Shown: positions 30,013 to 39,032, numbered from the stretch's first letter. The stretch: 39,032 nucleotides of DNA from Alishewanella jeotgali KCTC 22429 (GCF_000245735.1 NZ_AHTH01000034.1:1-39032); one strand, 5' to 3'. Made by a program: numbers and translations. The notes: a model not told the origin generated them from the sequence alone.

Positions 30013-30318
30013 ATGGCAAAACAATCAATGAAAGCACGTGAATTAAAGCGTGCACAACTGGTAGCCAAGTTCGCTGCTAAGCGTCATGAACTGAGAGATC
30101 TGATTGCTAATCCGGCCACTTCTGATGAAGACCGTTGGGCTGCAGTTCTTAAGTTACAGACGTTGCCGCGTGATTCAAGCCCATCACGTCAACGTAATCG
30201 TTGCCGTGTAACAGGTCGTCCACACGGTTATCTGCGCAAGTTCGGTATGAGCCGTATCAAGGTTCGTGAAGCTGCAATGCGCGGTGAAATTCCTGGCCTT
30301 CGTAAGGCTAGCTGGTAA
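30013..30318 (+). CDS. rpsN: 30S ribosomal protein S14, long zinc-free form
   Basis: S14 is a 30S head protein. The 101-residue product is the long form without the CxxC zinc motif found in the short type. Only one cysteine occurs, in [22 protein letters not shown]. The C-terminus [11 protein letters not shown] is standard. rpsH follows after 21 nt. Confidence 0.97.
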   Translation: MAKQSMKARELKRAQLVAKFAAKRHELRDLIANPATSDEDRWAAVLKLQTLPRDSSPSRQRNRCRVTGRPHGYLRKFGMSRIKVREAAMRGEIPGLRKASW

Positions 30319-30339
30319 GAATCACGGGAGTAACGAGCT

Positions 30340-30732
30340 ATGAGTTTGCAAGATCCAGTAGCGGATATGTTTACTCGCATCCGTAACGGCCAAGCGGCTA
30401 ACAAAGTTGCGGTTAAAATGCCTTCTTCAAAACTGAAGACGGCAATTGCGAAAGTATTAAAAGACGAAGGTTACATCGCCGATTTCGCGGTATCTGGTGA
30501 CGTTAAGCCAGAGCTGGAAGTGACATTAAAGTACTTCCAGGGCAAATCTGTAATTGAAACTATCGATCGTGTTAGTCGTCCAGGCCTGCGAATCTATAAG
30601 AAGAGCGGCGAATTACCAAAAGTAATGGGCGGTTTAGGTGTGGCCATCGTGTCAACATCTAAAGGACTAATGACTGACCGTGCTGCGCGCAAGGTTGGTA
30701 TCGGTGGCGAAATCATCGGCTACGTAGCGTAA
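30340..30732 (+). CDS. rpsH: 30S ribosomal protein S8
   Basis: S8 is a primary binder of the 16S central domain and, in E. coli, the translational repressor of the spc operon. The 130-residue product starts [18 protein letters not shown] and ends in the [29 protein letters not shown]-binding region. It is full length. Confidence 0.97.
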   Translation: MSLQDPVADMFTRIRNGQAANKVAVKMPSSKLKTAIAKVLKDEGYIADFAVSGDVKPELEVTLKYFQGKSVIETIDRVSRPGLRIYKKSGELPKVMGGLGVAIVSTSKGLMTDRAARKVGIGGEIIGYVA

Positions 30733-30747
30733 CGGAGGTAGTAATCT

Positions 30748-31281
30748 ATGTCTCGTGTTGCTAAGGCCCCAGTCACTCTGCCAGCCGGCGTTTCTGTAAC
30801 GCAAACTGGTCAGGTAGTGGCACTGAAGGGTAAAAACGGCGAGTTAACATTAAATGTTAACCCAGCGGTTGAGATCGTTGTTGATGGTAACGTACTGCGT
30901 ACTGTGCCACGCGAAGGTTTCGAAAACGCTAACGCACAAGCGGGCACAGCCCGTGCATTGCTAAACAGCATGGTTATCGGTGTAACTGACGGTTTCACCC
31001 AGAAACTGGAATTAGTCGGTGTTGGTTACCGTGCTAAAGCTGAAGGTAAGGTGTTAAACCTGAGCCTGGGCTTCTCGCATCCGGTAGCGTTTGAGGTACC
31101 AGCAGGTATCACTGTTGAAACGCCAACGCAGACCGAAATCCTGGTTAAAGGTGCTGATAAGCAGTTAGTTGGTCAGGTATCTGCCAACATCCGGGCATAT
31201 CGTAAGCCAGAGCCTTATAAAGGCAAGGGTGTACGTTATGCGAATGAAAACGTGCGTCGTAAAGAAGCGAAGAAAAAGTAA
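30748..31281 (+). CDS. rplF: 50S ribosomal protein L6
   Basis: L6 lies near the sarcin-ricin loop and the factor-binding site. The 177-residue product has two similar domains. The second contains [26 protein letters not shown] and [33 protein letters not shown]-type ribosome-binding site stands before the ATG. Confidence 0.97.
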   Translation: MSRVAKAPVTLPAGVSVTQTGQVVALKGKNGELTLNVNPAVEIVVDGNVLRTVPREGFENANAQAGTARALLNSMVIGVTDGFTQKLELVGVGYRAKAEGKVLNLSLGFSHPVAFEVPAGITVETPTQTEILVKGADKQLVGQVSANIRAYRKPEPYKGKGVRYANENVRRKEAKKK

Positions 31282-31290
31282 GGTAGGACG

Positions 31291-31641
31291 ATGGATAAGA
31301 AACTTGCTCGTCTGCGTCGTGCCAAACGCGTCCGCAGAAATATTATCGAACAAGGTGCGAATCGCCTGGTGGTACACCGTACCCCACGTCACATCTACGC
31401 TCAGCTTATCGCACCAAATGCTGAAGTGATTGCAGCTGCTTCTACTGTAGAAGCCTCTATTGCAGAGTCACTGAAGTACACTGGTAACGTAGAAGCGGCC
31501 AAGGCTGTAGGTAAAGCGATCGCCGAACGTGCAGTAGCCAAAGGCGTTACTGCTTGTGCTTTTGACCGTAGCGGTTTCCGCTACCATGGTCGCGTGCAGG
31601 CGTTAGCAGACGCAGCGCGTGAAGCCGGTCTTCAGTTCTAG
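31291..31641 (+). CDS. rplR: 50S ribosomal protein L18
   Basis: L18 carries 5S rRNA into the 50S central protuberance with L5 and L25. The 116-residue product (117 in E. coli) has an Arg/Lys-rich N-terminus ([13 protein letters not shown]), [15 protein letters not shown] and the C-terminal [26 protein letters not shown]. rpsE follows after 9 nt. Confidence 0.97.
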   Translation: MDKKLARLRRAKRVRRNIIEQGANRLVVHRTPRHIYAQLIAPNAEVIAAASTVEASIAESLKYTGNVEAAKAVGKAIAERAVAKGVTACAFDRSGFRYHGRVQALADAAREAGLQF

Positions 31642-31650
31642 GAGTAGCTC

Positions 31651-32154
31651 ATGGCTAACGAAGAAGTTAAACAACAATCTGACTTACAAGAGAAGCTTGT
31701 TGCTGTTAACCGCGTGTCAAAAGTGGTAAAAGGTGGTCGTATTTTCAGCTTCACCGCTCTGACTGTGGTAGGCGATGGCAATGGCCGTGTTGGTTTCGGT
31801 TATGGTAAAGCGCGTGAAGTTCCAGCTGCTATTCAAAAGGCAATGGAAAAAGCCCGCCGCAACATGACTCAGGTTGAATTAAATGGTAACACACTGCACC
31901 ACCCAACTAAGGGTGTGCACTCAGGTTCGAATGTTTATATGCAGCCAGCTGCAGAAGGTACAGGTCTGATCGCCGGTGGTGCTATGCGCGCCGTGCTGGA
32001 AGTTGCCGGTATCCAGAACATTCTGTCTAAGTGTTACGGTTCAACCAACCCAATTAACGTAGTTCGCGCTACTATCAACGCGCTGTCGGCTGTTAAGTCA
32101 CCAGCACAGATAGCGGCAAAACGCGGTTTACGCGTTGACGATATTCTGGGGTAA
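31651..32154 (+). CDS. rpsE: 30S ribosomal protein S5
   Basis: S5 lies at the mRNA entry channel and the decoding side and affects accuracy and spectinomycin response. The 167-residue product has the double-stranded RNA-binding-like N-terminal domain with [21 protein letters not shown] and the loop KVVKGGR, with no spectinomycin-resistance-type deletion seen. The C-terminal domain includes [13 protein letters not shown]. Confidence 0.97.
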   Translation: MANEEVKQQSDLQEKLVAVNRVSKVVKGGRIFSFTALTVVGDGNGRVGFGYGKAREVPAAIQKAMEKARRNMTQVELNGNTLHHPTKGVHSGSNVYMQPAAEGTGLIAGGAMRAVLEVAGIQNILSKCYGSTNPINVVRATINALSAVKSPAQIAAKRGLRVDDILG

Positions 32155-32160
32155 TTTGCC

Positions 32161-32343
32161 ATGGCGAAGAAAACAATTAAAGTCACCCAAGTGAAGTCTA
32201 GCATCGGTCGTTTACCGAAGCACAAGGCTTCATTACTGGGTCTGGGTTTACGTCGTATCGGTCACACCGTTGAAGTTGAAGACACTCCTTCAGTTCGCGG
32301 TATGATCAACGCCGTATACTACATGGTTAAAGTGGAGGAGTAA
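32161..32343 (+). CDS. rpmD: 50S ribosomal protein L30
   Basis: L30 is a small 50S protein of the central region. The 60-residue product has [27 protein letters not shown] and ends with [22 protein letters not shown], the usual family boundaries. It is 3 nt from rplO, and its end contains the ribosome-binding site (GGAGG) for that gene. Confidence 0.96.
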   Translation: MAKKTIKVTQVKSSIGRLPKHKASLLGLGLRRIGHTVEVEDTPSVRGMINAVYYMVKVEE

Positions 32344-32346
32344 CAG

Positions 32347-32781
32347 ATGTTATTAAATACTCTTGCTCCAGCACCAGGTGCCAAGAAAGAAAAGCGCCGT
32401 CTGGGCCGTGGTATCGGTTCTGGCTTAGGTAAAACCGGTGGCCGTGGTCACAAAGGTTTAAAATCACGCTCTGGCGGTAAAGTTCGCCCGGGTTTCGAAG
32501 GCGGTCAAATGCCTCTGAAACAGCGTTTACCTAAGTTCGGTTTCACTTCTCTGAAATCTTTGGTTTCTGCTGAAGTACGTTTACACGAAATCGCTGCTGT
32601 TAATGGTGACGTGGTAGATTTGGCCTCTTTAATGGAAGCTAACATCATTGCCCGCACTGTGAAGTTCGCTAAAGTTGTGCTGTCTGGTGAGATCACTCGT
32701 CCAGTAACCGTTAAAGGTTTAGGCGTAACGAAAGGCGCGCGTGCAGCTATCGAAGCCGCTGGCGGTAAAGTCGAAGAATAA
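32347..32781 (+). CDS. rplO: 50S ribosomal protein L15
   Basis: L15 is an elongated late-assembly 50S protein. The 144-residue product starts with the Gly/Arg/Lys-rich tail ([21 protein letters not shown]) and continues through [17 protein letters not shown] to a globular C-terminal domain. It is immediately upstream of secY, as in most bacteria. Confidence 0.97.
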   Translation: MLLNTLAPAPGAKKEKRRLGRGIGSGLGKTGGRGHKGLKSRSGGKVRPGFEGGQMPLKQRLPKFGFTSLKSLVSAEVRLHEIAAVNGDVVDLASLMEANIIARTVKFAKVVLSGEITRPVTVKGLGVTKGARAAIEAAGGKVEE

Positions 32782-32796
32782 TAAGGATAGTACGCA

Positions 32797-34125
32797 ATGG
32801 CTAAACCAGGTTCGGACTCAAGAGCAGCAAAAGGTGGATTCAGTGAGCTGAAATCTCGCCTGTTGTTTGTGCTTTTAGCCATAATCGTGTTTCGATTAGG
32901 GTCCTTTGTGCCAATTCCTGGAATTGACGCCACCGTGCTAGCTCAGTTATTCGAGCAACAAAGAGGCACCATCGTTGAAATGTTTAACATGTTCAGCGGT
33001 GGTGCACTTGAGCGTGCTTCTGTGTTTGCGTTAGGTATTATGCCTTACATTTCAGCCTCAATCATTGTGCAGTTGTTGACGGTAATGCATCCGGCAATGG
33101 CTGAACTGAAGAAAGAGGGTGAAGCTGGCAAGCGCAAAATTAACCAGTACACACGCTACGGTACCTTAGCATTAGCGATCTTACAGTCTATTGGTATAGC
33201 TACTGGCTTACCCAATATGATGCCAGGGTTAGTGATTAACCCAGGCTTTGCATTTTACTTTACCGCGGTAATCAGTTTGGTTACCGGTACCATGTTCTTA
33301 ATGTGGTTAGGTGAGCAAATTACAGAGCGCGGCATTGGTAACGGTATTTCGCTGCTAATTTTCACCGGTATTGTTGCTGGCTTCCCGTCTGCCATTGGTC
33401 AGACGATTGAGCAGGCACGTCAGGGCGATTTGCACTTTTTACTGTTAGTAGCGATTGGCGTGATTGTTATTGCGATTACCTGGTTCGTAGTATTCTTTGA
33501 ACGCGGCCAGCGTCGTATTGTGGTTAACTATGCCAAGCGTCAGCAAGGCCGTCAGGTATTTGCCGCGCAAAGCAGCCATTTGCCGTTAAAGGTTAATATG
33601 GCCGGTGTTATTCCACCGATCTTTGCCTCTAGCATTATTCTGTTCCCTGGCACTATTGCCAGTTGGTTCGGATCAGGTGAGGGTATGGTAGCCAACTTCT
33701 TACAGGAGTTAGCGCTAACATTATCTCCGGGACAACCGCTGTATATGATGTTATACTCAGCAGCGATTATTTTCTTCTGTTTCTTCTATACTGCGTTGGT
33801 ATTCAACCCGCGTGATACAGCTGACAACCTGAAGAAGTCCGGAGCCTTTATTCCTGGCATCCGTCCTGGTGAGCAGACATCAAAATACATTGATAAAGTG
33901 ATGACAAGGTTAACCCTTGCTGGTGCCCTGTACATTACCTTTATTTGTTTGGTTCCTGAGTTCATGATGGTAGCGTGGAACGTACAGTTCTACTTCGGCG
34001 GTACATCACTATTGATTATCGTTGTTGTTATCATGGATTTCATGGCACAGGTACAGACACATCTGATGTCGCATCAGTATGATTCTGTGCTGAAAAAGGC
34101 AAATCTTAAAGGCATAGGCCGTTAA
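32797..34125 (+). CDS. secY: Preprotein translocase subunit SecY
   Basis: SecY is the ten-segment channel of the SecYEG translocon in the inner membrane and works with the SecE at 5162. The 442-residue product (443 in E. coli) has hydrophobic segments throughout, the plug/TM2 region with [14 protein letters not shown] and the cytoplasmic loop [21 protein letters not shown] second ribosome-binding loop near [23 protein letters not shown] is also present. It lies 15 nt after rplO and 21 nt before rpmJ. Confidence 0.97.
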   Translation: MAKPGSDSRAAKGGFSELKSRLLFVLLAIIVFRLGSFVPIPGIDATVLAQLFEQQRGTIVEMFNMFSGGALERASVFALGIMPYISASIIVQLLTVMHPAMAELKKEGEAGKRKINQYTRYGTLALAILQSIGIATGLPNMMPGLVINPGFAFYFTAVISLVTGTMFLMWLGEQITERGIGNGISLLIFTGIVAGFPSAIGQTIEQARQGDLHFLLLVAIGVIVIAITWFVVFFERGQRRIVVNYAKRQQGRQVFAAQSSHLPLKVNMAGVIPPIFASSIILFPGTIASWFGSGEGMVANFLQELALTLSPGQPLYMMLYSAAIIFFCFFYTALVFNPRDTADNLKKSGAFIPGIRPGEQTSKYIDKVMTRLTLAGALYITFICLVPEFMMVAWNVQFYFGGTSLLIIVVVIMDFMAQVQTHLMSHQYDSVLKKANLKGIGR

Positions 34126-34146
34126 GATATTTTGCGGAGTTAAGTT

Positions 34147-34260
34147 ATGAAAGTACGAGCTTCCGTTAAGAAGATCTGCCGTAACTGCAAAGTGATCAAA
34201 CGTAATAACGTCGTTCGCGTAATTTGCAGTGAGCCGAAGCACAAACAACGCCAAGGCTAA
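34147..34260 (+). CDS. rpmJ: 50S ribosomal protein L36, zinc-binding form
   Basis: L36 is the smallest ribosomal protein and helps organise 23S domain VI. The 37-residue product is one shorter than E. coli L36 because one residue between Cys27 and the EPKH segment is missing. It keeps the zinc ribbon ligands Cys11, Cys14, Cys27 and His32. This is the zinc-containing form. A GCGGAG-type ribosome-binding site precedes the ATG. It is the last gene of the spc operon. Confidence 0.95.
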   Translation: MKVRASVKKICRNCKVIKRNNVVRVICSEPKHKQRQG

Positions 34261-34282
34261 TAGCAGAAAATTACGATAAGGC

Positions 34283-34310
34283 GGGCTAAACTTTAGTTTA
34301 GCCCCTTTAT
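34283..34310 (+). terminator. Intrinsic terminator of the spc operon
   Basis: GGGCTAAAC (34283-34291) and GTTTAGCCC (34296-34304) form a perfect 9-bp stem with a TTTA loop, followed by CTTTATT. The alpha operon -35 begins 10 nt after the stem. Confidence 0.85.
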
Positions 34311-34313
34311 TGT

Positions 34314-34342
34314 TTGCAATATGAGCGCCATTTGAGTATCCT
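34314..34342 (+). promoter_or_regulatory. alpha operon promoter
   Basis: TTGCAA (34314-34319), a 17-bp spacer and TATCCT (34337-34342). The predicted start near 34349 leaves a leader of only about 43 nt before rpsM. That seems short for the S4-binding pseudoknot known from E. coli. Confidence 0.5.
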
Positions 34343-34391
34343 TACGGGCTTTTCAAATTGGCACCTTTTAATTTCAGATAGGAGAACGTTA

Positions 34392-34748
34392 GTGGCCCGT
34401 ATCGCTGGCATTAACATCCCCGATAATAAACATGCAGTGATTTCACTGACTTATGTTTATGGTATCGGTAAGACCCGTGCAAAGGCTATCTTAGCTGCAG
34501 TGGGCATCGAAGAGTCAACCAAGATTGCGACCTTAAGTGACGCACAGTTAGACTCTTTACGTGACGAAGTTGCAAAATACACCGTTGAAGGTGACTTGCG
34601 CCGTGAAATCACATTAAACATTAAGCGTTTAATGGACCTGGGTTGCTACCGTGGCTTGCGCCACCGTCGTAGTCTGCCGGTTCGTGGTCAGCGCACTAAG
34701 ACTAATGCGCGTACCCGTAAGGGCCCACGTAAAGCGATTAAGAAATAA
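34392..34748 (+). CDS. rpsM: 30S ribosomal protein S13
   Basis: S13 lies at the top of the 30S head, contacts the P-site tRNA and forms bridges with L5. The 118-residue product starts at GTG 34392 after AGGAGA, giving [25 protein letters not shown]. It ends [21 protein letters not shown]. The frame is open upstream to 34314, but those residues do not belong to the family and precede the promoter start. Confidence 0.97.
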   Translation: MARIAGINIPDNKHAVISLTYVYGIGKTRAKAILAAVGIEESTKIATLSDAQLDSLRDEVAKYTVEGDLRREITLNIKRLMDLGCYRGLRHRRSLPVRGQRTKTNARTRKGPRKAIKK

Positions 34749-34759
34749 GGTGATTCAAC

Positions 34760-35149
34760 ATGGCTAAAGCACCAGTTCGTACTCGTAAACGGGTAAAAAA
34801 GCAAGTTTCAGATGGTATGGCTCATATCCATGCTTCTTTCAACAACACCATTGTGACGATCACTGATCGTCAGGGCAATGCACTGTGCTGGGCAACTGCC
34901 GGTGGTTCAGGTTTCCGTGGTTCACGTAAATCTACACCATTCGCTGCTCAGGTAGCTGCAGAGCGTGCAGGTGCTGCTGCACAAGAATATGGTCTGAAAA
35001 ACCTTGAAGTCTTTGTGAATGGCCCAGGCCCAGGTCGTGAATCAGCGATTCGCGCACTGAATGCCGCTGGTTACAAAATCACAAATATCACCGACGTGAC
35101 GCCAATCCCGCATAACGGTTGCCGTCCACCTAAAAAACGTCGCGTGTAA
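34760..35149 (+). CDS. rpsK: 30S ribosomal protein S11
   Basis: S11 is on the 30S platform and helps select the correct tRNA at the P site. The 129-residue product has the standard core with [36 protein letters not shown] and the C-terminal [15 protein letters not shown]. The Asn-Gly in that end corresponds to the isoaspartate site in E. coli. rpsD follows after 33 nt. Confidence 0.97.
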   Translation: MAKAPVRTRKRVKKQVSDGMAHIHASFNNTIVTITDRQGNALCWATAGGSGFRGSRKSTPFAAQVAAERAGAAAQEYGLKNLEVFVNGPGPGRESAIRALNAAGYKITNITDVTPIPHNGCRPPKKRRV

Positions 35150-35182
35150 TCACAGCGCTTCACGGATTATTGGAGAAAGAAG

Positions 35183-35803
35183 ATGGCAAGATATTTGGGT
35201 CCTAAGCTCAAACTGAGTCGTCGCGAAGGTACAGATCTGTTCCTGAAGAGCGGCGTGAGAGCAATCGATTCAAAGTGTAACTTAACTACAGCTCCTGGTC
35301 AGCACGGTGCCCGTCGTGGCCGTCTGTCAGACTACGGTTTACAGTTACGCGAGAAGCAAAAAGTACGTCGTATTTATGGCGTACTAGAAAAGCAGTTCCG
35401 TAATTACTACAAAGAAGCTGCGCGTTTGAAAGGTAATACCGGTGAAAACCTGTTAGCGTTGTTAGAGTCTCGCTTAGACAACGTGGTATACCGGATGGGT
35501 CTGGCTAGCACGCGTGCAGAAGCACGTCAGCTGGTAAGCCACAAAGCAATCATGTTAGATGGTCGCGTGGTGAATGTTCCATCACATACTGTATTACCTG
35601 AACAAGTTGTTTCAGTTCGTGAAAAAGCGAAGAAGCAAGCCCGTATCGGTGCTGCTTTAGAGCTGGCTGCACAACGTGAAAAGCCAACTTGGATCGAAGT
35701 AGACACAACGAAGCTGGAAGGCGTGTTCAAACGTCTGCCTGAGCGTTCAGATCTGTCTGCTGACATCAACGAACAGTTAATCGTCGAGCTTTACTCTAAG
35801 TAA
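35183..35803 (+). CDS. rpsD: 30S ribosomal protein S4
   Basis: S4 initiates 30S assembly, takes part in rRNA antitermination and represses the alpha operon in E. coli. The 206-residue product has [24 protein letters not shown] and an S4-type RNA-binding domain with [27 protein letters not shown]. It is the zinc-free form, since only one cysteine is present. Confidence 0.97.
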   Translation: MARYLGPKLKLSRREGTDLFLKSGVRAIDSKCNLTTAPGQHGARRGRLSDYGLQLREKQKVRRIYGVLEKQFRNYYKEAARLKGNTGENLLALLESRLDNVVYRMGLASTRAEARQLVSHKAIMLDGRVVNVPSHTVLPEQVVSVREKAKKQARIGAALELAAQREKPTWIEVDTTKLEGVFKRLPERSDLSADINEQLIVELYSK

Positions 35804-35826
35804 GGCTAATTGTTAAGAGAGGATAT

Positions 35827-36816
35827 ATGCAGGGTTCTGTCACCGAATTCCTTAAGCCGAGATTAGTTGGTATCGAAAGGATCAACCCAACTCGTGCCAA
35901 AGTTACTTTGGAACCACTTGAGCGCGGTTTCGGGCATACCTTGGGCAACGCGTTACGTCGTATTCTGTTATCGTCCATGCCAGGTTGTGCTGTGACCGAA
36001 GTAGAAATCGACGGCGTGCTCCATGAGTACAGTGCCAAAGAAGGTGTACAGGAAGATATCATTGATATCCTTCTGAACCTGAAAGGCCTCGCCGTACGCC
36101 TGGAAGACAAAGACGAAGTCACCCTGACTTTAACGAAAAAAGGTGCCGGCCCTGTAACTGCTGGAGACATCCAGCGTGGCGACGGTGTGGTAATCGTTAA
36201 TCCTGATCATGTTATCTGCAACCTGACTGGCGAAACTGAATTCAGTATGCGCCTGAAAGTTGAGCGTGGTCGTGGTTATGTGCCTGCATCAGCTCGTTTT
36301 TCCTCAGACGATGACGAACGTCCAATCGGACGTCTGTTACTGGATGCGTCTTTCAGCCCGGTAGAGCGTATTGCTTACACCGTTGAAGCCGCCCGGGTAG
36401 AACAGCGTACCGACCTGGATAAACTGATTATCGACATGGAAACCAACGGCACTGTTGAGCCAGAGGAAGCCATTCGTCGCGCAGCAACAATTCTGGCTGA
36501 ACAGCTGGAGTTCTTCGTTGAACTGCGTGATAAGAGTGAGCCAGAGAAACGTGAAGAGAAGCCGGAGTTCGATCCGATTCTGTTACGGCCGGTCGATGAT
36601 TTAGAGCTAACGGTTCGTTCTGCTAACTGCTTAAAGGCAGAGCAGATTCAGTACATCGGTGATCTGGTGCAGCGTACCGAGGTTGAGCTGTTGAAAACGC
36701 CTAACCTGGGTAAGAAGTCACTTACCGAAATCAAAGACGTGCTGGCATCACGCGGTTTATCTCTGGGCATGCGCCTGGAAAACTGGCCGCCAGCTAGTTT
36801 GGTAAACAAAGACTAA
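35827..36816 (+). CDS. rpoA: DNA-directed RNA polymerase subunit alpha
   Basis: The alpha dimer scaffolds RNA polymerase assembly and binds UP elements and activators. The 329-residue product matches E. coli in length. The N-terminal domain has [20 protein letters not shown]. The C-terminal domain begins after a [15 protein letters not shown] linker and carries [11 protein letters not shown], with the DNA-contacting arginine, and [11 protein letters not shown]. It is placed between rpsD and rplQ. Confidence 0.97.
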   Translation: MQGSVTEFLKPRLVGIERINPTRAKVTLEPLERGFGHTLGNALRRILLSSMPGCAVTEVEIDGVLHEYSAKEGVQEDIIDILLNLKGLAVRLEDKDEVTLTLTKKGAGPVTAGDIQRGDGVVIVNPDHVICNLTGETEFSMRLKVERGRGYVPASARFSSDDDERPIGRLLLDASFSPVERIAYTVEAARVEQRTDLDKLIIDMETNGTVEPEEAIRRAATILAEQLEFFVELRDKSEPEKREEKPEFDPILLRPVDDLELTVRSANCLKAEQIQYIGDLVQRTEVELLKTPNLGKKSLTEIKDVLASRGLSLGMRLENWPPASLVNKD

Positions 36817-36855
36817 CCAGATACCAGTTCCTGGTTTAGTGAGAAGGAATAGATC

Positions 36856-37251
36856 ATGCGCCATCGCAAGAGTGGTCGTCAATTAAATCGGAATAGCAGC
36901 CACCGTACTGCAATGTTCCGCAACATGGCAAGCTCGTTGGTGAAGCACGAAATCATCAAAACGACTTTGCCAAAAGCTAAAGAGTTACGTCGTGTGATCG
37001 AGCCATTGATCACTCTGGCAAAGAACGACAGCGTTGCAAATCGCCGTCTGGCTTTCGCCCGTACTCGTGATAAAGAAGTGGTAGGTTTATTGTTCAACGT
37101 ATTAGGCCCGCGTTACAACGCGCGTCCAGGTGGTTACACTCGTATCCTTAAGTGTGGCTTCCGTGCGGGTGACAATGCACCTATGGCTTACATCGAATTA
37201 GTTGATCGTCCGGAAACGGCACTGCCAGTTGAAGAAACTGCAGCTGAGTAA
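36856..37251 (+). CDS. rplQ: 50S ribosomal protein L17
   Basis: L17 is near the tunnel exit of the 50S subunit. The 131-residue product has [24 protein letters not shown] and the [26 protein letters not shown] core. A short acidic tail (PVEETAAE) follows. It is the last gene of the alpha operon and is followed by a strong terminator. Confidence 0.97.
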   Translation: MRHRKSGRQLNRNSSHRTAMFRNMASSLVKHEIIKTTLPKAKELRRVIEPLITLAKNDSVANRRLAFARTRDKEVVGLLFNVLGPRYNARPGGYTRILKCGFRAGDNAPMAYIELVDRPETALPVEETAAE

Positions 37252-37265
37252 TCACTGATTCTCGT

Positions 37266-37293
37266 AAAAACCGGGCTTAGGCCCGGTTTTTTT
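37266..37293 (+). terminator. Intrinsic terminator of the alpha operon
   Basis: AAAAACCGGGC (37266-37276) pairs with GCCCGGTTTTT (37281-37291) around TTAG, with T continuing to 37293. This is a strong terminator that closes the ribosomal gene block. Confidence 0.92.
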
Positions 37294-37389
37294 ATGCCCT
37301 TTTTTTGTCTGCTGCTTTGTGCGGGTGATATCGTTTCTTTATGCTGGTTTTATCGTTAAGATAAAATTTTATAGCTACCGGAAACCCGC

Positions 37390-38649
37390 ATGAGAATCTT
37401 CGCCTGTTTGTTACTTGTTCTAACACTCTATCCGCAAACGACGTTGGCGCAGCAGGACCCCTGTCAGCATTTAGCAGCGGTTAGCAGTTGCCAACCCTTG
37501 CTCCCTTTGCTTGAGCAAGGTCAACAGCAGTCTGCGCTATTAAAGCAGGTGCTGGCGGCAAGTGAGGCCTATCAGCTACAGATCCTTTATACCCGTATCG
37601 AATTGCCCACAACTGAAGGCCAGCTACCGAAACTCCATTATTACCATTACCGGGTGCAACCCGAGCATTACTTCTACCCGGCCAGTACAGTGAAGCTGCC
37701 GTTGGCAGCTCTGGCCTTACAGTGGCTGAATGAGCAGGCTGTACATGGCCTAACTCTGGACACGACCATGCTGACCGATAGTCAGCGTGCACCGCAAACC
37801 GCGGCACATAGTGATAGCAGTAGCGAAACCGGCTTACCCAGTGTTGGGCATTATATTAAGAAGATTTTGCTGGTTAGCGATAATGACGGTAGTAACCGCC
37901 TATACGAATTAATGGGCCAGCAATATATTAACGAGCAATTGAAAGCGAAAGGTCTGACAGCGACTATCATCAACCACCGCTTAAGTGTGCCCTTTAATGA
38001 TGAAGATAACCGCTATTTTAATCCGATACGTTTTGTCGATGCCGCGGGTAAGACATTATTGGCATTGCCAGAGCGACAGATCGCTGAGTCCTATGCCAAT
38101 CCGGATCAGCCTAAACTTGGCAAAGCTTACTATCAGCGCGGTGAACTGATCGCGCAGCCGATGGACTTTACCTATAAGAACCGACAGTCGCTGATAGACT
38201 TTGATGGTGTAGTTAAACGTATCCTGATGCCGCAGCTGTTTCCGGTGCAGCAGCGCTTTAACATCAGTGAATCACAACGGCAATTTCTACTGCGCTATAT
38301 GCGGATGCTGCCCCGGCAAAGCCAGTATCCAGCCTACCCGGAATCGGAATATCCGGATACCTATGTGAAGTACTTTTTAAAAGGCGACACGCAACAGCGC
38401 TTGCCTGAGTATATCCACTACCATAATAAAAACGGCCAGGCCTATGGTCATGTAATCGATGGCGCCTATATCGAAGATACTAAGCATGGGATCGCCTTCT
38501 TCCTGACAGCGATCCTCTATACCAATGCGAACCAGATCCTTAATGACGATACTTATGAAACTGACAGCATAGGTCAGCCGTTCCTGCGTGAACTGGGCTC
38601 CTTGTTATATCAGCAGGAGTTATCGCGACTACAGCAAGCCAGCGATTAA
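37390..38649 (+). CDS. Secreted serine hydrolase with class A beta-lactamase-like fold
   Basis: The 419-residue product has a signal peptide (Arg2, hydrophobic core to about residue 14, probable cleavage after TTLA at 20) and is likely periplasmic. It carries the three active-site elements of serine penicillin-recognising enzymes: SxxK at Ser99-Lys102 (PASTVKLPLA), SDN at 163-165 and a KTG-like KNG at 347-349. It is much longer than a typical class A beta-lactamase (about 290), with an insert of roughly 100 residues between SDN and KNG. No class A omega-loop ExxLN was recognised. It is best called a beta-lactamase-like serine hydrolase of unknown substrate; drug resistance should not be assumed. 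Two cysteines (25 and 34) may form a disulfide. Confidence 0.8.
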   Translation: MRIFACLLLVLTLYPQTTLAQQDPCQHLAAVSSCQPLLPLLEQGQQQSALLKQVLAASEAYQLQILYTRIELPTTEGQLPKLHYYHYRVQPEHYFYPASTVKLPLAALALQWLNEQAVHGLTLDTTMLTDSQRAPQTAAHSDSSSETGLPSVGHYIKKILLVSDNDGSNRLYELMGQQYINEQLKAKGLTATIINHRLSVPFNDEDNRYFNPIRFVDAAGKTLLALPERQIAESYANPDQPKLGKAYYQRGELIAQPMDFTYKNRQSLIDFDGVVKRILMPQLFPVQQRFNISESQRQFLLRYMRMLPRQSQYPAYPESEYPDTYVKYFLKGDTQQRLPEYIHYHNKNGQAYGHVIDGAYIEDTKHGIAFFLTAILYTNANQILNDDTYETDSIGQPFLRELGSLLYQQELSRLQQASD

Positions 38650-38673
38650 GCTTGAGATCGCGTCATACGGCGA

Positions 38674-38702
38674 GTGATCCGCTGAACTTTGCAGCGGATC
38701 GC
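38674..38702 (+). other. Hairpin downstream of the serine hydrolase gene
   Basis: GATCCGCTG (38676-38684) pairs perfectly with CAGCGGATC (38692-38700), extendable by a T-G and a G-C pair. There is no T-run, so it may be an mRNA 3' stability element upstream of the true terminator. Confidence 0.5.
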
Positions 38703-38724
38703 GCAAAAGATCGCCCATCCCAAC

Positions 38725-38760
38725 AAGGATCGTTTAAAAAACACCCGAACGATCCTTTTT
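38725..38760 (+). terminator. Intrinsic terminator before the rrn promoter
   Basis: AAGGATCGTT (38725-38734) and AACGATCCTT (38748-38757) form a perfect 10-bp stem with a 13-nt loop and a T-run to 38760. It ends the serine hydrolase transcript just before the rRNA promoter. Confidence 0.85.
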
Positions 38761-38774
38761 CCTGAAAAAAGATC

Positions 38775-38802
38775 TTGAACAAGTTTTTCGGATCTCTATA
38801 AT
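38775..38802 (+). promoter_or_regulatory. rRNA operon promoter (P1-like)
   Basis: TTGAAC (38775-38780), a 16-bp spacer and TATAAT (38797-38802) are followed by GCGCATCCAC. This resembles the E. coli rrn P1 -10/discriminator context, including the GCGC discriminator sensitive to ppGpp. Transcription should begin near 38810. Confidence 0.85.
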
Positions 38803-38855
38803 GCGCATCCACAGACGGGGACAACGGCAACGAAGTCCAAGTCTGGAAGAATCCT

Positions 38856-38901
38856 GAGGCAAGCGCCTCGCTTCGTAGAACGAAGCACGCTCTTTAACAA
38901 T
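38856..38901 (+). promoter_or_regulatory. rrn leader antitermination elements (boxB-like hairpin and boxA)
   Basis: Hairpin GCTTCG (38870-38875) with CGAAGC (38881-38886) is directly followed by GCTCTTTAACAAT (38889-38901), which matches boxA of E. coli rrn leaders. A second small hairpin, GAGGC/GCCTC (38856-38860, 38865-38869), precedes it. NusB-S10 (rpsJ in this window) would bind boxA. Confidence 0.8.
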
Positions 38902-39016
38902 AAGCAATCAATTATCTGTGTGGGCACTTATGATGGTTTCGAAATGAAATTAATCAGAAAGTGACCAAGTAAAATTAGTCAGTGACTGAGCGCCACTTAG
39001 TTGGCAGAAAGAACTT

Positions 39017-39032
39017 TAATTGAAGAGTTTGA
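39017..39032 (+). rRNA. 16S ribosomal RNA, 5' end only
   Basis: The last bases match the conserved start of bacterial 16S rRNA (AATTGAAGAGTTTGA). The 5' boundary is estimated from E. coli and could shift by a few bases. The gene runs out of the window. Confidence 0.85.

Noticed and set aside
31169..31429. 86-residue plus-strand frame over the rplF-rplR junction
   Set aside because: It is an alternate-frame reading of two conserved genes.
34314..34391. Upstream extension of RpsM
   Set aside because: S13 starts with ARIAGINIP; the extension lies in the promoter region and lacks family residues.

Overview
The window is a translation and transcription gene superlocus from a gammaproteobacterium. 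The proteins align closely with enterobacterial and alteromonad homologues, and the order murB-birA-(pantothenate kinase)-tRNA-tufB-secE-nusG is typical of Gammaproteobacteria. The contiguous rpoBC-str-S10-spc-alpha arrangement, the type III pantothenate kinase and the overall codon style suggest Alteromonadales/Chromatiaceae, perhaps the Rheinheimera/Alishewanella group. That placement is inference. All genes lie on the + strand. The right edge enters a 16S rRNA gene.

Layout. Positions 1-403 are non-coding, with a duplicated 50-bp repeat, a strong palindrome and the murB promoter. 434-3106 is a tightly overlapping murB-birA-coaX cluster. 3170-4884 is a tRNA-Thr/Tyr/Gly/Thr-tufB unit with its own promoter and terminator. 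4930-6129 holds tRNA-Trp, secE and nusG. 6088-16969 is rplKA, rplJL and rpoBC, with a candidate L1 operator, a recognisable L10 leader and an attenuator before rpoB. 17021-21473 is the str operon (rpsL, rpsG, fusA, tufA). 21489-23298 is one metabolic gene, a DmdC-like acyl-CoA dehydrogenase with a PsrA-like operator, placed between the str and S10 operons. 23340-28563 is the S10 operon with a leader of E. coli-like length. 28655-34304 is the spc operon, including the 37-residue rpmJ. 34314-37293 is the alpha operon. 37390-38760 is a secreted serine beta-lactamase-fold protein. 38775-39032 is an rrn promoter, leader and the first bases of 16S rRNA.

Together the genes supply ribosomal proteins, elongation factors, RNA polymerase core subunits, the Sec translocon and Nus/Sec accessory factors, plus five tRNAs. 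Most promoters here carry a near-consensus -10 followed by a GC-rich discriminator, as expected for growth-rate and ppGpp control.

The most unusual observation is in EF-Tu. Both tuf copies carry the same +1/+2 compensated double insertion, which replaces the normally invariant Gln-Met-Asp-Gly-Gly segment with Pro-Asp-Gly-Arg-Arg-Leu; the ancestral codons are still readable in the shifted frame. A second recurring theme is that several operon boundaries fuse the upstream intrinsic terminator with the downstream -10 element. No wholly new multi-gene system was found; most of the window is conserved housekeeping DNA.
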